From Pseudomonadota bacterium (GTDB lineage Bacteria > Pseudomonadota > Gammaproteobacteria > UBA5335), in NCBI GenBank assembly GCA_002862435.1, contig PKDC01000008.1:53616-117615 (forward strand): 64,000 nt of DNA, given 5' to 3'. The notes under the pieces were generated by a model, which had not been told where the DNA came from, did no database searches, and was given only the letters and a program-made list of their open reading frames with translations. This document shows positions 12,808 to 20,819 of the stretch, piece after piece (position 1 is the stretch's first letter; every line of letters begins with the position of its first letter). The position numbers and the translations under genes were made by a program.

Positions 12808-12842
12808 CGTTCTCTCCGCGACCTTTCTGTGGGATGGCGGAG

Positions 12843-12873
12843 ATTGAACACCTTGTAGTAGCTTTAAGGTCAA
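12843..12873 (-). promoter_or_regulatory. MerR-type promoter/operator for the CDF-czcCBA operon
   Basis: On the minus strand TTGACC (12873-12868) and TTCAAT (12848-12843) are separated by 19 bp, the overlong spacer of MerR-family activated promoters. A dyad ACCTT-N11-AAGGT (12850-12870) sits inside the spacer. It lies 36 bp upstream of the CDF start and 21 bp from the divergent CadR-like gene, which probably binds it, activating czc and limiting its own expression. Confidence 0.8.
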
Positions 12874-12893
12874 CCCCCTCAAGGCTATCCGCC

Positions 12894-13331
12894 ATGCAGC
12901 TGAGAATCGGAGAGCTAGCCGCTCGGCTGGGCGTCCAGACCGAAACGATCCGCTATTACGAGCGCGAAGGGCTCTTGCGCAAGGCCCAGCGGTCGGATGG
13001 CAACTACAGGCTATATGGCCTGCCGGAGGTCGAACGCCTCAACTTCATCCGGAACTGTCGCGGCCTGGGGATGACGCTGGACGAGATCCGAACCCTTCTG
13101 ACGATCCGGGAAGAGCCGGAGCGCAGCTGCGGCAGCGTCAATCAGATGCTGGATCACCATATCCGCAGTGTCGGTGAACGAATGGCAGAGCTCCAGCGGC
13201 TGGATGAGCAGCTACGAGCACTAAGACAGCGATGCGGAAATGAGGTCAGCGCCGGCGCGTGCCAGATACTGAATAGCCTTTCGGGGGAAATGTCGGCGCC
13301 CGACGTCGACCCTGGAAAACGGCAGATCTAG
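12894..13331 (+). CDS. cadR: MerR-family Cd/Pb/Zn-responsive regulator (CadR/PbrR-like)
   Basis: 145 residues. The N-terminal winged HTH begins MQLRIGELAARLGVQTETIR with YYEREGLLR, as in MerR proteins. A long dimerisation helix follows. Cysteines at 79, 114 and 123 match the three metal ligands of the CadR/PbrR branch (78/113/122 in PbrR691), so Cd(II), Pb(II) or Zn(II) is the expected inducer, not Hg or Cu. Divergent from the CDF-czc operon, with the 19-bp-spacer promoter between them. The upstream in-frame extension overlaps the operator and is not used. Confidence 0.87.
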   Translation: MQLRIGELAARLGVQTETIRYYEREGLLRKAQRSDGNYRLYGLPEVERLNFIRNCRGLGMTLDEIRTLLTIREEPERSCGSVNQMLDHHIRSVGERMAELQRLDEQLRALRQRCGNEVSAGACQILNSLSGEMSAPDVDPGKRQI

Positions 13332-13354
13332 CCGTCTCATGGGTCTTCAGAGCA

Positions 13355-13615
13355 TCAACGCCGTGGCTTTCGCAACGCTTGTCTGGTCTCCGTAATCAGC
13401 ACTTCCGGAGCGATTCGGAGCTGTTCACTCAGCGCGAACAGCGTAGTGATCGTAGGTTGGCGTTCGCCTCGCTCTAGCAGAGATATGTAGGTCCGATCGA
13501 TTTCACAGGCTAACCCCAGCGCCTCCTGAGTCTGCCCCGTCCGGGTCCGGGCTACCCGCAGCGCGTTTCCGAACGCGATCGCGATGGGGTTGCGCTCTGA
13601 GGAATTGGCCGGCAT
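13355..13615 (-). CDS. Small XRE regulator resembling R-M controller (C) proteins
   Basis: 86 residues, nearly all one HTH: RTGQTQEALGLACEIDRTYISLLERGERQPTI in outline (residues about 24-57). The size and the RTYIS.LERGER helix resemble controller proteins of restriction-modification systems. A perfect GACTATAGTC palindrome, like known C-boxes, lies about 38 bp upstream of the start. No methylase or restriction enzyme gene is visible next to it, so its target is unclear. Confidence 0.75.
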   Translation of the reverse strand: MPANSSERNPIAIAFGNALRVARTRTGQTQEALGLACEIDRTYISLLERGERQPTITTLFALSEQLRIAPEVLITETRQALRKPRR

Positions 13616-13637
13616 CCGAGGACGATGAATCCCCGAG

Positions 13638-13662
13638 GACTATTGATCTACGGACTATAGTC
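13638..13662. promoter_or_regulatory. Candidate C-box-like operator of the small XRE gene
   Basis: GACTATAGTC (13653-13662) is a perfect 10-bp palindrome. A second partial copy starting GACTATTGAT lies 15 bp to its left at 13638. The arrangement resembles the paired half-sites bound by R-M controller proteins and sits just upstream of the XRE start at 13615. Autoregulation is inferred. Confidence 0.5.
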
Positions 13663-13825
13663 TGAGAATCTAGTGGGTATCTGAGCCCTTCCAGCCGTTG
13701 CCCGGGTATCCTCCGCGCTCGGTGGAAAGCTCGTCTCTCGATGCACAGCGGACAGTCCGAATTGCGAGAGAAGTGCGACGAAGTGCGTGCTTCATGAAAC
13801 TTTTCGACAGGACTGAGGGCAGCGC

Positions 13826-14191
13826 GTGTGCTTTCGATTGGTATACGGTGATTTCGAGCTACAGCTGGCGCTTCCCTTCGAGGAGCACATCGAGGAACGC
13901 CTGAACCAGGTCATCGGGCAAACAGACCCACCCCAGGCGGCAGAGCGCGGTCGCAACGACTTGGCGCGCCGCATAGTTGAACTGATCACCGCCCTCCTGG
14001 AAGGCGAGCTACTGCCACCGACCCCCAAGCAACTCAAGTATGCGCTGGCCATTGCCAGGGAACTCACGCTCGAACTGCCTTCGGACGTGCTTCAGTACCG
14101 CGAGGCGATGACCGTGTTTCTGAATACCTACGCCGAGCAGTATCGGCGTCGAAAGGGCTATACCGGACCGGCGGCGGCTTCCTCGCCGTGA
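13826..14191 (+). CDS. Hypothetical protein with PTPKQ-type C-terminal motif
   Basis: 121 residues from a GTG start. I do not recognise a family with certainty. The N-terminal half is charged and helical. Residues about 72-105 (LPPTPKQLKYALAIARELTL, then LPSD) resemble a short helical motif that recurs at the C-termini of plasmid and ICE proteins and of some topoisomerases. It stands alone on the plus strand between two leftward genes. Confidence 0.5.
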   Translation: MCFRLVYGDFELQLALPFEEHIEERLNQVIGQTDPPQAAERGRNDLARRIVELITALLEGELLPPTPKQLKYALAIARELTLELPSDVLQYREAMTVFLNTYAEQYRRRKGYTGPAAASSP

Positions 14192-14252
14192 CCCGCGAAG
14201 CTGAAGCGCTTCGCCATCCAGGGGCAACCCGAGGTGCTAGGCACGCGAGCCA

Positions 14253-14843
14253 TCACGAAGCGATAGATGCAGCTTGCGACCTTCGATCCCGCTCTACTCG
14301 GCACTGCACTCGCCACGGCTGGATATAGAGCCAGTAAATGGTGAAGCACAACAACACGAGTGCCATAAGCCAGAGCGTGGGCTCGATGGCTTTGGATGGC
14401 GTGAGGATGGCATTCGGCACGGTGACGATGAGGAGCGCCAAGGCTAGCGGCGCAAAGACCGTGAGCTGAAACCAGCCATACAGCGCAAGCCAGCGGTTGG
14501 CGATCAGCCGGACACCGAAGGGAGTGCGCTGCAGGTTGCGGGTGTAGTGAAAGTGGCGGATCTCATCGTCGGTGAGATCGTAGAGTACCTTCAGCGCGAT
14601 AAGCCCTTCGCGATCACGACGGTTCCAACGGAAGCCGATGCCGAACCGTTTGCGGAATTTCTCCTCGTCTTCGATGACTTCCGCGTCGGAAAACTTGTTG
14701 TCGATCGGCACCGCCTGGCGCAACTCACGAATCAACTCTTCCAACCGTGGGTCGCGTTGTTCTGGGCTTTCCGGCGGCCTCAGAGGGACAACCTTTCCTT
14801 CGTCCTCGGAGCCGTTCGCGTCTTTGTCGTGATAGTCATTCAT
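14253..14843 (-). CDS. Hypothetical membrane protein
   Basis: 196 residues from the ATG at 14843. The acidic N-terminus (MNDYHDKDANGSEDEG) leads into a soluble region, then two strong hydrophobic helices near residues 120-140 and 155-175, and a short basic tail. No family recognised. The upstream XRE gene ends only 4 bp away on the same strand, so the two probably form an operon. Confidence 0.6.
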   Translation of the reverse strand: MNDYHDKDANGSEDEGKVVPLRPPESPEQRDPRLEELIRELRQAVPIDNKFSDAEVIEDEEKFRKRFGIGFRWNRRDREGLIALKVLYDLTDDEIRHFHYTRNLQRTPFGVRLIANRWLALYGWFQLTVFAPLALALLIVTVPNAILTPSKAIEPTLWLMALVLLCFTIYWLYIQPWRVQCRVERDRRSQAASIAS

Positions 14844-14847
14844 GGGG

Positions 14848-15285
14848 TTACGCTGCCAACGAGAGGAAGTTGCGAAGATGAGCAGCATCGAGTTCGCCTT
14901 TGGCGACGCAGTGCTCGTAGCCCAGCCGAATGACAAGGGCTTTCTTATCGGGATTGAGCATCCGCCGGTGCTTAACCAGCCACGCCTCGATCAACGCGAT
15001 GACACTCTCCATGAGCTTCAGATCGAGTACGCGCTCACCGATAGTCGCGGGATCATCTCCCGGGCCGTTGAGCAGCCAAAGCGGGTCAATACGAAAACTG
15101 TCGCTTAGCGCCTTGAACAGTGCAGTCGGCATCTCGCGCTCGCCGCGTTCGTAGTTCGCATAGGCGCGCAGCGACAGTCCAAGCTCATTCGCGAACTCAA
15201 GCTGAGTTAGGCCACTGGCAGCGCGCACCGCCATCAGGCGGCGCCCGACGACGATGTTGATATCTTGATTTGATAACTTACTCAT
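14848..15285 (-). CDS. XRE-family helix-turn-helix regulator
   Basis: 145 residues. An HTH spans about residues 15-65 (LTQLEFANELGLSLRAYANYERG; then ALSDSFRIDPLWLLNG), a phage-repressor-like XRE fold; the remainder is helical. It is divergent from the Ner-like gene across a 45-bp gap holding an AGTAG-TT-CTACT inverted repeat (15306-15317). The 145-residue repressor against a small Ner-like partner recalls a phage or transposon switch, but no structural phage genes are present. Confidence 0.75.
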   Translation of the reverse strand: MSKLSNQDINIVVGRRLMAVRAASGLTQLEFANELGLSLRAYANYERGEREMPTALFKALSDSFRIDPLWLLNGPGDDPATIGERVLDLKLMESVIALIEAWLVKHRRMLNPDKKALVIRLGYEHCVAKGELDAAHLRNFLSLAA

Positions 15286-15305
15286 TACTGCTTATCATGA
15301 GACTC

Positions 15306-15317
15306 AGTAGTTCTACT
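15306..15317. promoter_or_regulatory. Inverted repeat between divergent XRE and Ner-like genes
   Basis: AGTAG-TT-CTACT, perfect 5-bp arms, lies in the 45-bp gap between the two divergent regulator starts at 15285 and 15331. It is a candidate shared operator for either protein. Confidence 0.4.
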
Positions 15318-15330
15318 CACGCTATCACAC

Positions 15331-15621
15331 ATGCACCTCGATTTGAAACGACACGAGCGGATCAAGATGCGCCTTCGGGTTGCAGGGAGCTCGCTGGCGG
15401 ACGTGGCGCGCGATCTCGGGGTCGCTGCAACGACCGTAACCAGCGTAAGCCAGGGATATCGGCGATCACGACGCATTGAAGCGGCTATCGCGGCCAAGCT
15501 TGGAGTAGGTGCAAAGGACCTTTGGCCCTCACGCTATGAGCCGGACGGTGACGATCGTTCGACCAAGCCGGTGGGCCTGGATTGCATGGGAGGTGGACTA
15601 CCCAGCGCGCTCTACTGCTGA
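15331..15621 (+). CDS. Ner/Nlp-like DNA-binding protein
   Basis: 96 residues. Residues about 4-66 match the Ner/SfsB-like HTH: SLADVARDLGVAATTVTSVS followed by RIEAAIAAKLG and the DLWPSRY ending typical of phage Mu Ner relatives. Such proteins repress early phage or transposon promoters. The last 27 residues look unrelated and may be added sequence. A strong terminator follows 24 bp after the stop. Confidence 0.75.
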   Translation: MHLDLKRHERIKMRLRVAGSSLADVARDLGVAATTVTSVSQGYRRSRRIEAAIAAKLGVGAKDLWPSRYEPDGDDRSTKPVGLDCMGGGLPSALYC

Positions 15622-15645
15622 TCGCCGCTTTTTCATCGGGCAAAC

Positions 15646-15678
15646 AAAAACCCACATCTTCGCGGGAAGTGGGTTTTT
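15646..15678 (+). terminator. Rho-independent terminator after Ner-like gene
   Basis: AAAAACCCAC and GTGGGTTTTT form a perfect 10-bp stem around a 13-nt loop, with a T run at the 3' side; the A-T symmetric ends suggest bidirectional use. Confidence 0.8.
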
Positions 15679-15835
15679 GGAGGGTGCTTCTCGACGTGAC
15701 ACTTGAGTCAGCATTCTCATTTCTGCTTTGTGCAATGTCAAGTACGGCCGCCTGAGTCAAGGGCCACAGCCGTCTTCTGTTTGGCATTGACAGCGCGATT
15801 GCCCGCGCCACAACCCCCACATTTGAGAATGCAGG

Positions 15836-17371
15836 ATGAACCTGAAGGACCTGTGTCGCCTGCTGCTTTGCGGCGACCTCTCTGATCGAGAAGCAGCACT
15901 TGCAGCTGAAGTTGCGCCCAATACTGCCAGACGCTACCGGACACGGCTCGCTGAGGAAGAACTGACCTGGGCTGATGTTGCCGCGATGACCGACCGCGTG
16001 CTGGACGAGCGTCTGAACAATGGTCGAAGCTTGACGCGCAAGGCGTTCATCGAGCCAGACTTTGACTACGTCTTCGAGCAGCTCCGGGACCCAACCGTCA
16101 CTGTGCTGCAGTTGCACGAGGAGTATGCAACGGCCGCTGGCGACGCCGCGATGTCTGAATCGGAGTATCGACGACGACTCCGAAAGTTTCAGCGTGCAAA
16201 GGGCATCGTCATGCGACAGCCCCATGCGCCAGGCTATCGACTGTTCCTCGACTACTCGGGAAAGCGGCCAAAAATCCTCGATCCAAAGACTGGTGCACTG
16301 ACGCCGGTAGAACTGTTTGTGTCGGTCATGGGCGCGAGTCGAAAGACGTTCGCGTACGCGACCGCGACACAGAGCTTGCCCGATTGGTGCGAGGCCAACG
16401 TTCGTGCGCTGGAGTTCTATGGGGGCGTCCCTATGGTGTTGGTGCCGGACAATCTGAAATCAGCGGTGGATCGCATCCTGGCGTCAGAGGGACCGGTCAT
16501 CAACTTCACGTTCTCGCAGCTCGCGAAGCATTACGACTGCATGGTGATCCCCGCTCGACCGTACAAACCAAAGGATAAAGCTCCCGTCGAGGTCGGCGTG
16601 CGCTTCGCACAGCGCTGGATTCTTGCGCGCTTGCGCCATCGCGTCTTCACCTCGATCGACGAACTGAATGCCGCTATAGCGGAACTGCTGGTTCGCATGA
16701 ACGACAAACCCATGCGTGGGCACAGGGGCAAGAGTCGCAACCGACTCTTCGAAGAGCTAGATCGGCCCGCACTCAAGCCGCTTCCGGAGCTTCCCTACGA
16801 ATATATGGAATGGAAGCTCAACGTCACGGTCGCTATGGACTATCACGTTCTCTGGGAAGCCCATCACTACTCTGTGCCGCACACCTATATCGGGTCGAAA
16901 GTAAGGATTGGGGTCACAGCGCGACAGATCGAGATCTACGCCAGGGATGACAACTTTCCGATTGCCACACACCTGCGCAGCAGCATCGAAGGTGGCTGCA
17001 CGACTCTTCCGGAACACCAACCCGCCTCACACCGGGCCTACTCTCAGGATCAGGCCGCCGAGCTTCTGAGCTGGGCCGAGCGCTCTGGCTCATCGATCAG
17101 CGCATTCGTCAAAAAGCACATCGAGACCCACCGTCGCCCGATGGTGTCGATTCAGGCCATGCGCGGACTGCAGGGCTTGGAGAAGGTGCACGGGAAAGAT
17201 CGCCTCAATGCTGCGTGCGAGCGCGCACTGCGAATTTCGTCCAACTCGGTTTCGTCTGTCCGCCACATGCTTCAGCGGCGCACGGAACGCGCGCCCCTGC
17301 GCGGCGAGAGCGACCAAGCCTCCCTGTCCGGGCACGAGAACGTGCGCGGACCCAACTCGTATACACACTAG
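15836..17371 (+). CDS. istA: IS21-family transposase IstA
   Basis: 511 residues. An N-terminal HTH (LSDREAALAAEVAPNTARRY) precedes an rve-type integrase core with an acidic triad at D139 (LDYSGKRPK), D205 (PDNLKSAV) and E252 (KAPVEVGV), consistent with DDE chemistry. The C-terminal half is the beta-barrel and tail typical of IstA. It cuts and joins the element ends. It is intact and followed 12 bp later by istB. Confidence 0.93.
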   Translation: MNLKDLCRLLLCGDLSDREAALAAEVAPNTARRYRTRLAEEELTWADVAAMTDRVLDERLNNGRSLTRKAFIEPDFDYVFEQLRDPTVTVLQLHEEYATAAGDAAMSESEYRRRLRKFQRAKGIVMRQPHAPGYRLFLDYSGKRPKILDPKTGALTPVELFVSVMGASRKTFAYATATQSLPDWCEANVRALEFYGGVPMVLVPDNLKSAVDRILASEGPVINFTFSQLAKHYDCMVIPARPYKPKDKAPVEVGVRFAQRWILARLRHRVFTSIDELNAAIAELLVRMNDKPMRGHRGKSRNRLFEELDRPALKPLPELPYEYMEWKLNVTVAMDYHVLWEAHHYSVPHTYIGSKVRIGVTARQIEIYARDDNFPIATHLRSSIEGGCTTLPEHQPASHRAYSQDQAAELLSWAERSGSSISAFVKKHIETHRRPMVSIQAMRGLQGLEKVHGKDRLNAACERALRISSNSVSSVRHMLQRRTERAPLRGESDQASLSGHENVRGPNSYTH

Positions 17372-17383
17372 AAGGAACAGCCA

Positions 17384-18124
17384 ATGACTACGATGAATAC
17401 CGCGCAGCAACTCCGTGAGCTGCGCTTGCTTGGCATGGCAGGCGGCCTCGATCAGCAGATGTCTCAGTCTGCATTTCTTGGAGCCTCCTTCGAGCAGCGA
17501 CTACAGATGCTGGTCGACGCCGAGATCAGCCACAGGGACACTCAACGGTACAAGCGCATCATGCGCAACGCCAAGCTCAAGGTTCAAGCGTCGCCGCAGG
17601 ACATCGACTATCGGCAAGGGCGGGGACTCGAAAAGGCAACCGTTGCAGATCTACTGACCTGCGCCTGGATCTCCAAACAGATGAATCTTCTGATGACCGG
17701 TGCCACCGGTACTGGGAAGACCTGGGTAGCCTGCGCTCTGGCCGTACAGGCTGCACGCAAGGGACTCACCGTCGGCTATCGCAGGGTTGGTCGCATGTTG
17801 GAAGAAATGGCCATAGCCCACGAAGACGGATCCATCACCAAGCTGCGCGGTCAGCTCTCAAAGTTGGACCTCCTTATCCTCGACGACTTCGGACTGACGC
17901 CGCTGACCAACCGTGGCAGGAACGATCTACTTGAGTTACTGGATGACCGCGTCGGGGCCTATTCGACCATTGTGCTCGGCCAGATGCCTGTCAAGGACTG
18001 GCACGGGTTCATCAATGATCCGGCATTGGCGGATGCGCTTCTCGACCGCCTGGTGCACTCCAGCCTGAAGGTGGAACTGAAAGGTGAGTCGATGCGTAGG
18101 TTGAAAATGTCGACCCCGCAGTAA
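17384..18124 (+). CDS. istB: IS21-family helper ATPase IstB
   Basis: 246 residues. Walker A is GATGTGKT (about residue 106), Walker B is LLILDDFGL (about 167), and the sensor region has SRGRNDLLELLDDR-like sequence. It is a DnaC/DnaA-like AAA+ ATPase that assembles on target DNA and licenses IstA for insertion. It is co-transcribed with istA and has no disruption. Confidence 0.93.
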   Translation: MTTMNTAQQLRELRLLGMAGGLDQQMSQSAFLGASFEQRLQMLVDAEISHRDTQRYKRIMRNAKLKVQASPQDIDYRQGRGLEKATVADLLTCAWISKQMNLLMTGATGTGKTWVACALAVQAARKGLTVGYRRVGRMLEEMAIAHEDGSITKLRGQLSKLDLLILDDFGLTPLTNRGRNDLLELLDDRVGAYSTIVLGQMPVKDWHGFINDPALADALLDRLVHSSLKVELKGESMRRLKMSTPQ

Positions 18125-18135
18125 TCAGGCGATGC

Positions 18136-18305
18136 TGCGCAACGAGATGGCGGCGTTGCGCAGCAAGTTGAAACCAATGTGCATCTTCTTGGCGGCGCTG
18201 CGCAACAAGCTGGCGTCAGTGCGCAGCCACTTGGCATCGATGTGCAGGAAGCTGGCGGCGGTGCGCGGGTTCTATGACACCGCTGTGCAGTTCTGGTGGC
18301 ATCGT
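18136..18305 (+). repeat. Degenerate 21-bp tandem repeat array behind istB
   Basis: Seven units start with TGYGC at 18136, 18157, 18178, 18199, 18220, 18241 and 18262, an exact 21-bp pitch; an eighth begins at 18284. A typical unit is TGCGCAACAAGCTGGCGTC. The pitch is two helical turns, as for arrayed transposase-binding sites. It is also in frame as heptads (ALRNKLA, SVRSHLA), so a short coiled-coil reading frame starting at 18132 is an alternative. Confidence 0.75.
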
Positions 18306-18452
18306 TCGTTCACGTTGTATGACAGCAATGCGCAATTGGACGGCGTTTTGTATGATGCAAGCGGCCAGCTCGGCCAGAGTCAGAAGACGGGTTTGTTGAG
18401 CATGTTCTGTAGTCATTGGTGGCTCCATCGTTTCAGTAGACGTGGCGAAGTA

Positions 18453-18881
18453 TGGGGAGCCAAGAACAAGGACAACACGACAGCAACCCGACAGCCGGCC
18501 GACAGATCACAACTATAAATGTCGCTTGTGGTTCGCTCCAAGGATATTCAAAGGGCGAATCAGTGCATCCCGGCGTGCCGCCGTCGGGCTCGCGGGGCTG
18601 CGCCCCGCGCTTCGTGCCGAATCGCGGCCATCCGGCTTTGATCCCTGACGCCTCCGGCCCTTGAGGGCCTGCGCGCTCCGCTTGCCTGTCCCTGCCTTCG
18701 TCGGAAGTGGGGGATGGGCGGTCTTGCTGTTTCCCTTCACCGTACCACGGCGTTCTCGCCGTCAAGGGCTGCGCGTGCCTGCACGCTTGCGGCCATGGCC
18801 GTCTGCGACCCCTGACTGCTTGCGCTGCGCCGTGCTGACGCCGGTTCCGGGCAATTCCGCCCGAGCAACCGGAGCACGATC
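18453..18881. other. Non-coding GC-rich spacer before radC
   Basis: No convincing gene. It holds GC-rich inverted segments (CGGGGCTGCGCCCCG near 18596) and the unit TCCGGCCCTTGAGGGCCTGC near 18652, which recurs near 19436. No integrase or attachment site is recognisable. Confidence 0.5.
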
Positions 18882-19388
18882 ATGTCGCAACTCTCTCTCA
18901 CTTTCGATTCCTCGCTGCTGGTGCGTGACGACCAGGGGCGCTATCTCCCGGCTACTGCTGACCAGATCCTTGCAGTGGCCCGCCAGGTCATCGACCAGAA
19001 GATCCCGCGCGGGGCGCAGTTCACATCGCCGACGCTGGTCAAGGATTATCTGCGCACCAAACTGGCTGGCTTCGAGCACGAGGTGTTCGCGGCATTGTTC
19101 CTCGACACGCAACACGGGCTGATCGAGTACGCCGAATTGTTCCGAGGCACCATCGACTCGGCGGCGGTGTATCCGCGCGAAGTCGTGAAGGCGGCGTTGC
19201 GGCTCAATGCGGCGGCGGTGATCTTTGCGCACAACCATCCGAGCGGGAATCCCGAGCCGAGCCAGGCCGACAGACAGATAACCCAGCGGCTCAAGGATGC
19301 GCTGGCGCTGGTGGAAGTACGCACGCTGGATCACATCGTTGTCGGCGGCGAGTCCACAGAGTCCTTCGCCGAACGGGGGCTGCTTTAA
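18882..19388 (+). CDS. radC: RadC-family JAB-domain protein
   Basis: 168 residues. The C-terminal MPN/JAB domain has the JAMM zinc motif HNHPSGNPEPSQAD (H-x-H-x10-D), with the upstream Glu in the usual place. Family members are widespread in ICEs and islands; their role (putative DNA-end processing or anti-restriction) is unsettled. In Tn4371-type ICEs radC sits near this position, ahead of DUF932 and parB-like genes. A terminator follows at once. Confidence 0.9.
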   Translation: MSQLSLTFDSSLLVRDDQGRYLPATADQILAVARQVIDQKIPRGAQFTSPTLVKDYLRTKLAGFEHEVFAALFLDTQHGLIEYAELFRGTIDSAAVYPREVVKAALRLNAAAVIFAHNHPSGNPEPSQADRQITQRLKDALALVEVRTLDHIVVGGESTESFAERGLL

Positions 19389-19391
19389 CCC

Positions 19392-19413
19392 AGGGGGCTT
19401 CGGCCCCCTTTTT
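19392..19413 (+). terminator. Terminator after radC
   Basis: AGGGGGC-TTCG-GCCCCCT hairpin with a UUCG tetraloop followed by TTTT; a typical intrinsic terminator. Confidence 0.85.
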
Positions 19414-19918
19414 GCCGCGTCCGGTGCCGACGATCTCCGGCCCTCGCGGGCCTGCGCGCTGCGCTTGCACTCCAGGGGAACGGCTTGCAGCCGATCCCCG
19501 CCGCGTGTTGCTTGGCGCCCCTGACAGCCGCCGAACAGGTTGCACCTGATCGGCCTTCGCGCCTACGGCGCTTCGCGCTTCGCTTGCGTGGGGTCTGCGC
19601 CATCTGCGGCCGTTGCCACAACCGCCGTCTTCCCTCGCTCATCACCTTGTCCGCGACTGTAGCGCGCGGCCGTGTGCCATCAAGGCGCGTCGGGCCGTGT
19701 CCTCGCTGCGCTGCGGGCCGCACCAACCCGTCGCTTGCCTCCTTGACGGCCTCCGTCCGCGCGCTCCTGACCGTCGCGGGCGATGAACTCAGGAAAGACG
19801 GTGGCAATGAGGCCGGCCCAGGTCTCCGTGCCGACCCCACCGGAAAACCGCAAAAGCGGGCTCCGAATCTAGGAATCCGGTGGGACTTTAAACAGCAACC
19901 TTGTCAGGAGTAACTACC
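19414..19918. other. Non-coding spacer with GC-rich repeats
   Basis: About 500 bp without a supported gene. TCCGGCCCTCGCGGGCCTGC near 19436 nearly repeats the unit at 18652. A ribosome-binding site (CAGGAG) for the next gene ends it. Possibly a long leader or a structural element. Confidence 0.5.
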
Positions 19919-20746
19919 ATGCAACTCGCATCCCGTTTCGCTTCACGTTCCCCGATGTTGCGCGCCGATCATCCGCTGTCGGATGAACAAATCCAGCGCG
20001 TGGCCCCTTCCATCTTCGCGGAAGCCCCGCACGAAAGCCGCTCTGAGCGGTACAGCTACATCCCCACCGCCGCCGTGCTGACGGAACTGCGCAAGGAAGG
20101 CTTTCAACCCTTCATGGCTTGCCAGACCCGCGTGCGCGATGAAGGCAAGCGCGAGCACACCAAGCACATGATCCGGCTGCGCCACGCCAGCCAGATTGCC
20201 GGCGGCGAGGCCAACGAAATCATCTTGCTGAATTCGCACGACGGCACCAGCAGCTATCAGATGTTGGCCGGGATGTTCCGCTTTGTGTGCAGCAATGGGC
20301 TGGTCTGCGGCGACACCGTGGCGGATGTGCGCGTGCCTCACAAGGGCAACGTGGCGGGCCACGTCATCGAAGGCGCTTATGAAGTCCTGCACGGCTTCGA
20401 GCGTGCGCAGGCATCCCGCGATGCCATGCAGTCGATCACGCTGGACAGCGGCGAGGCGGAAGTATTCGCCCGCGCCGCGCTGACTCTCAAGTACGACGAC
20501 CCGGACAAGCCCGCGCCCATCACCGAAAGCCAAGTGCTGGCCCCGCGCAGGTTCGACGACAACCGCCCCGACCTGTGGAGCGTGTTCAACCGCACGCAAG
20601 AGAACTTGACGCAAGGCGGACTGATGGGCCGCAGCACCAACGGACGCCGCCAGCGCACGCGCGCCGTGCAGGGCATCGACCAGAACCTGCGACTGAACCG
20701 CGCCCTGTGGCTGCTCGCCGATGGCATGCAGCGCCTGAAAGCCTGA
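19919..20746 (+). CDS. DUF932 domain protein
   Basis: 275 residues from the ATG at 19919, preceded by AGGAG at 8 bp. DUF932 features are seen: YSYIPTAAVLTELRKEGFQP, HMIRLRHAS, LLNSHDGTSSYQMLAGMFRF and CSNGLVCG. The family is common on plasmids and ICEs (and phages); a role in element maintenance or phage-like DNA metabolism is suspected but unproven. It precedes the parB-like gene by 73 bp on the same strand. Confidence 0.88.
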   Translation: MQLASRFASRSPMLRADHPLSDEQIQRVAPSIFAEAPHESRSERYSYIPTAAVLTELRKEGFQPFMACQTRVRDEGKREHTKHMIRLRHASQIAGGEANEIILLNSHDGTSSYQMLAGMFRFVCSNGLVCGDTVADVRVPHKGNVAGHVIEGAYEVLHGFERAQASRDAMQSITLDSGEAEVFARAALTLKYDDPDKPAPITESQVLAPRRFDDNRPDLWSVFNRTQENLTQGGLMGRSTNGRRQRTRAVQGIDQNLRLNRALWLLADGMQRLKA

Positions 20747-20819
20747 ACCCCACGTGGAGGGGCGGGCAGTCCCTCCATTCATTCCCTTGTTTCACATTCT
20801 TTCTTTAGGAGTCATCACC

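Larger units (their letters stand above)
15685..18452 (+). mobile_element. IS21-family insertion sequence (istA-istB); ends approximate
   Basis: istA and istB in the usual order define an IS21-family element. The termini are not certain. One candidate pair is TGCTTCTCGACGT at 15685 against the reverse complement of ACGTGGCGAAGTA ending at 18452 (10 of 13 matches). A shorter alternative is TGTCA at 15736 with TGACA ending at 18279. No convincing target duplication was found for either. A 21-bp tandem array lies between istB and the right end. Confidence 0.65.

Noticed and set aside
18216..18428. 70-codon minus-strand frame overlapping the 21-bp array
   Set aside because: Its first half looks protein-like, but it has no homologue I recognise and overlaps the IS end repeats.
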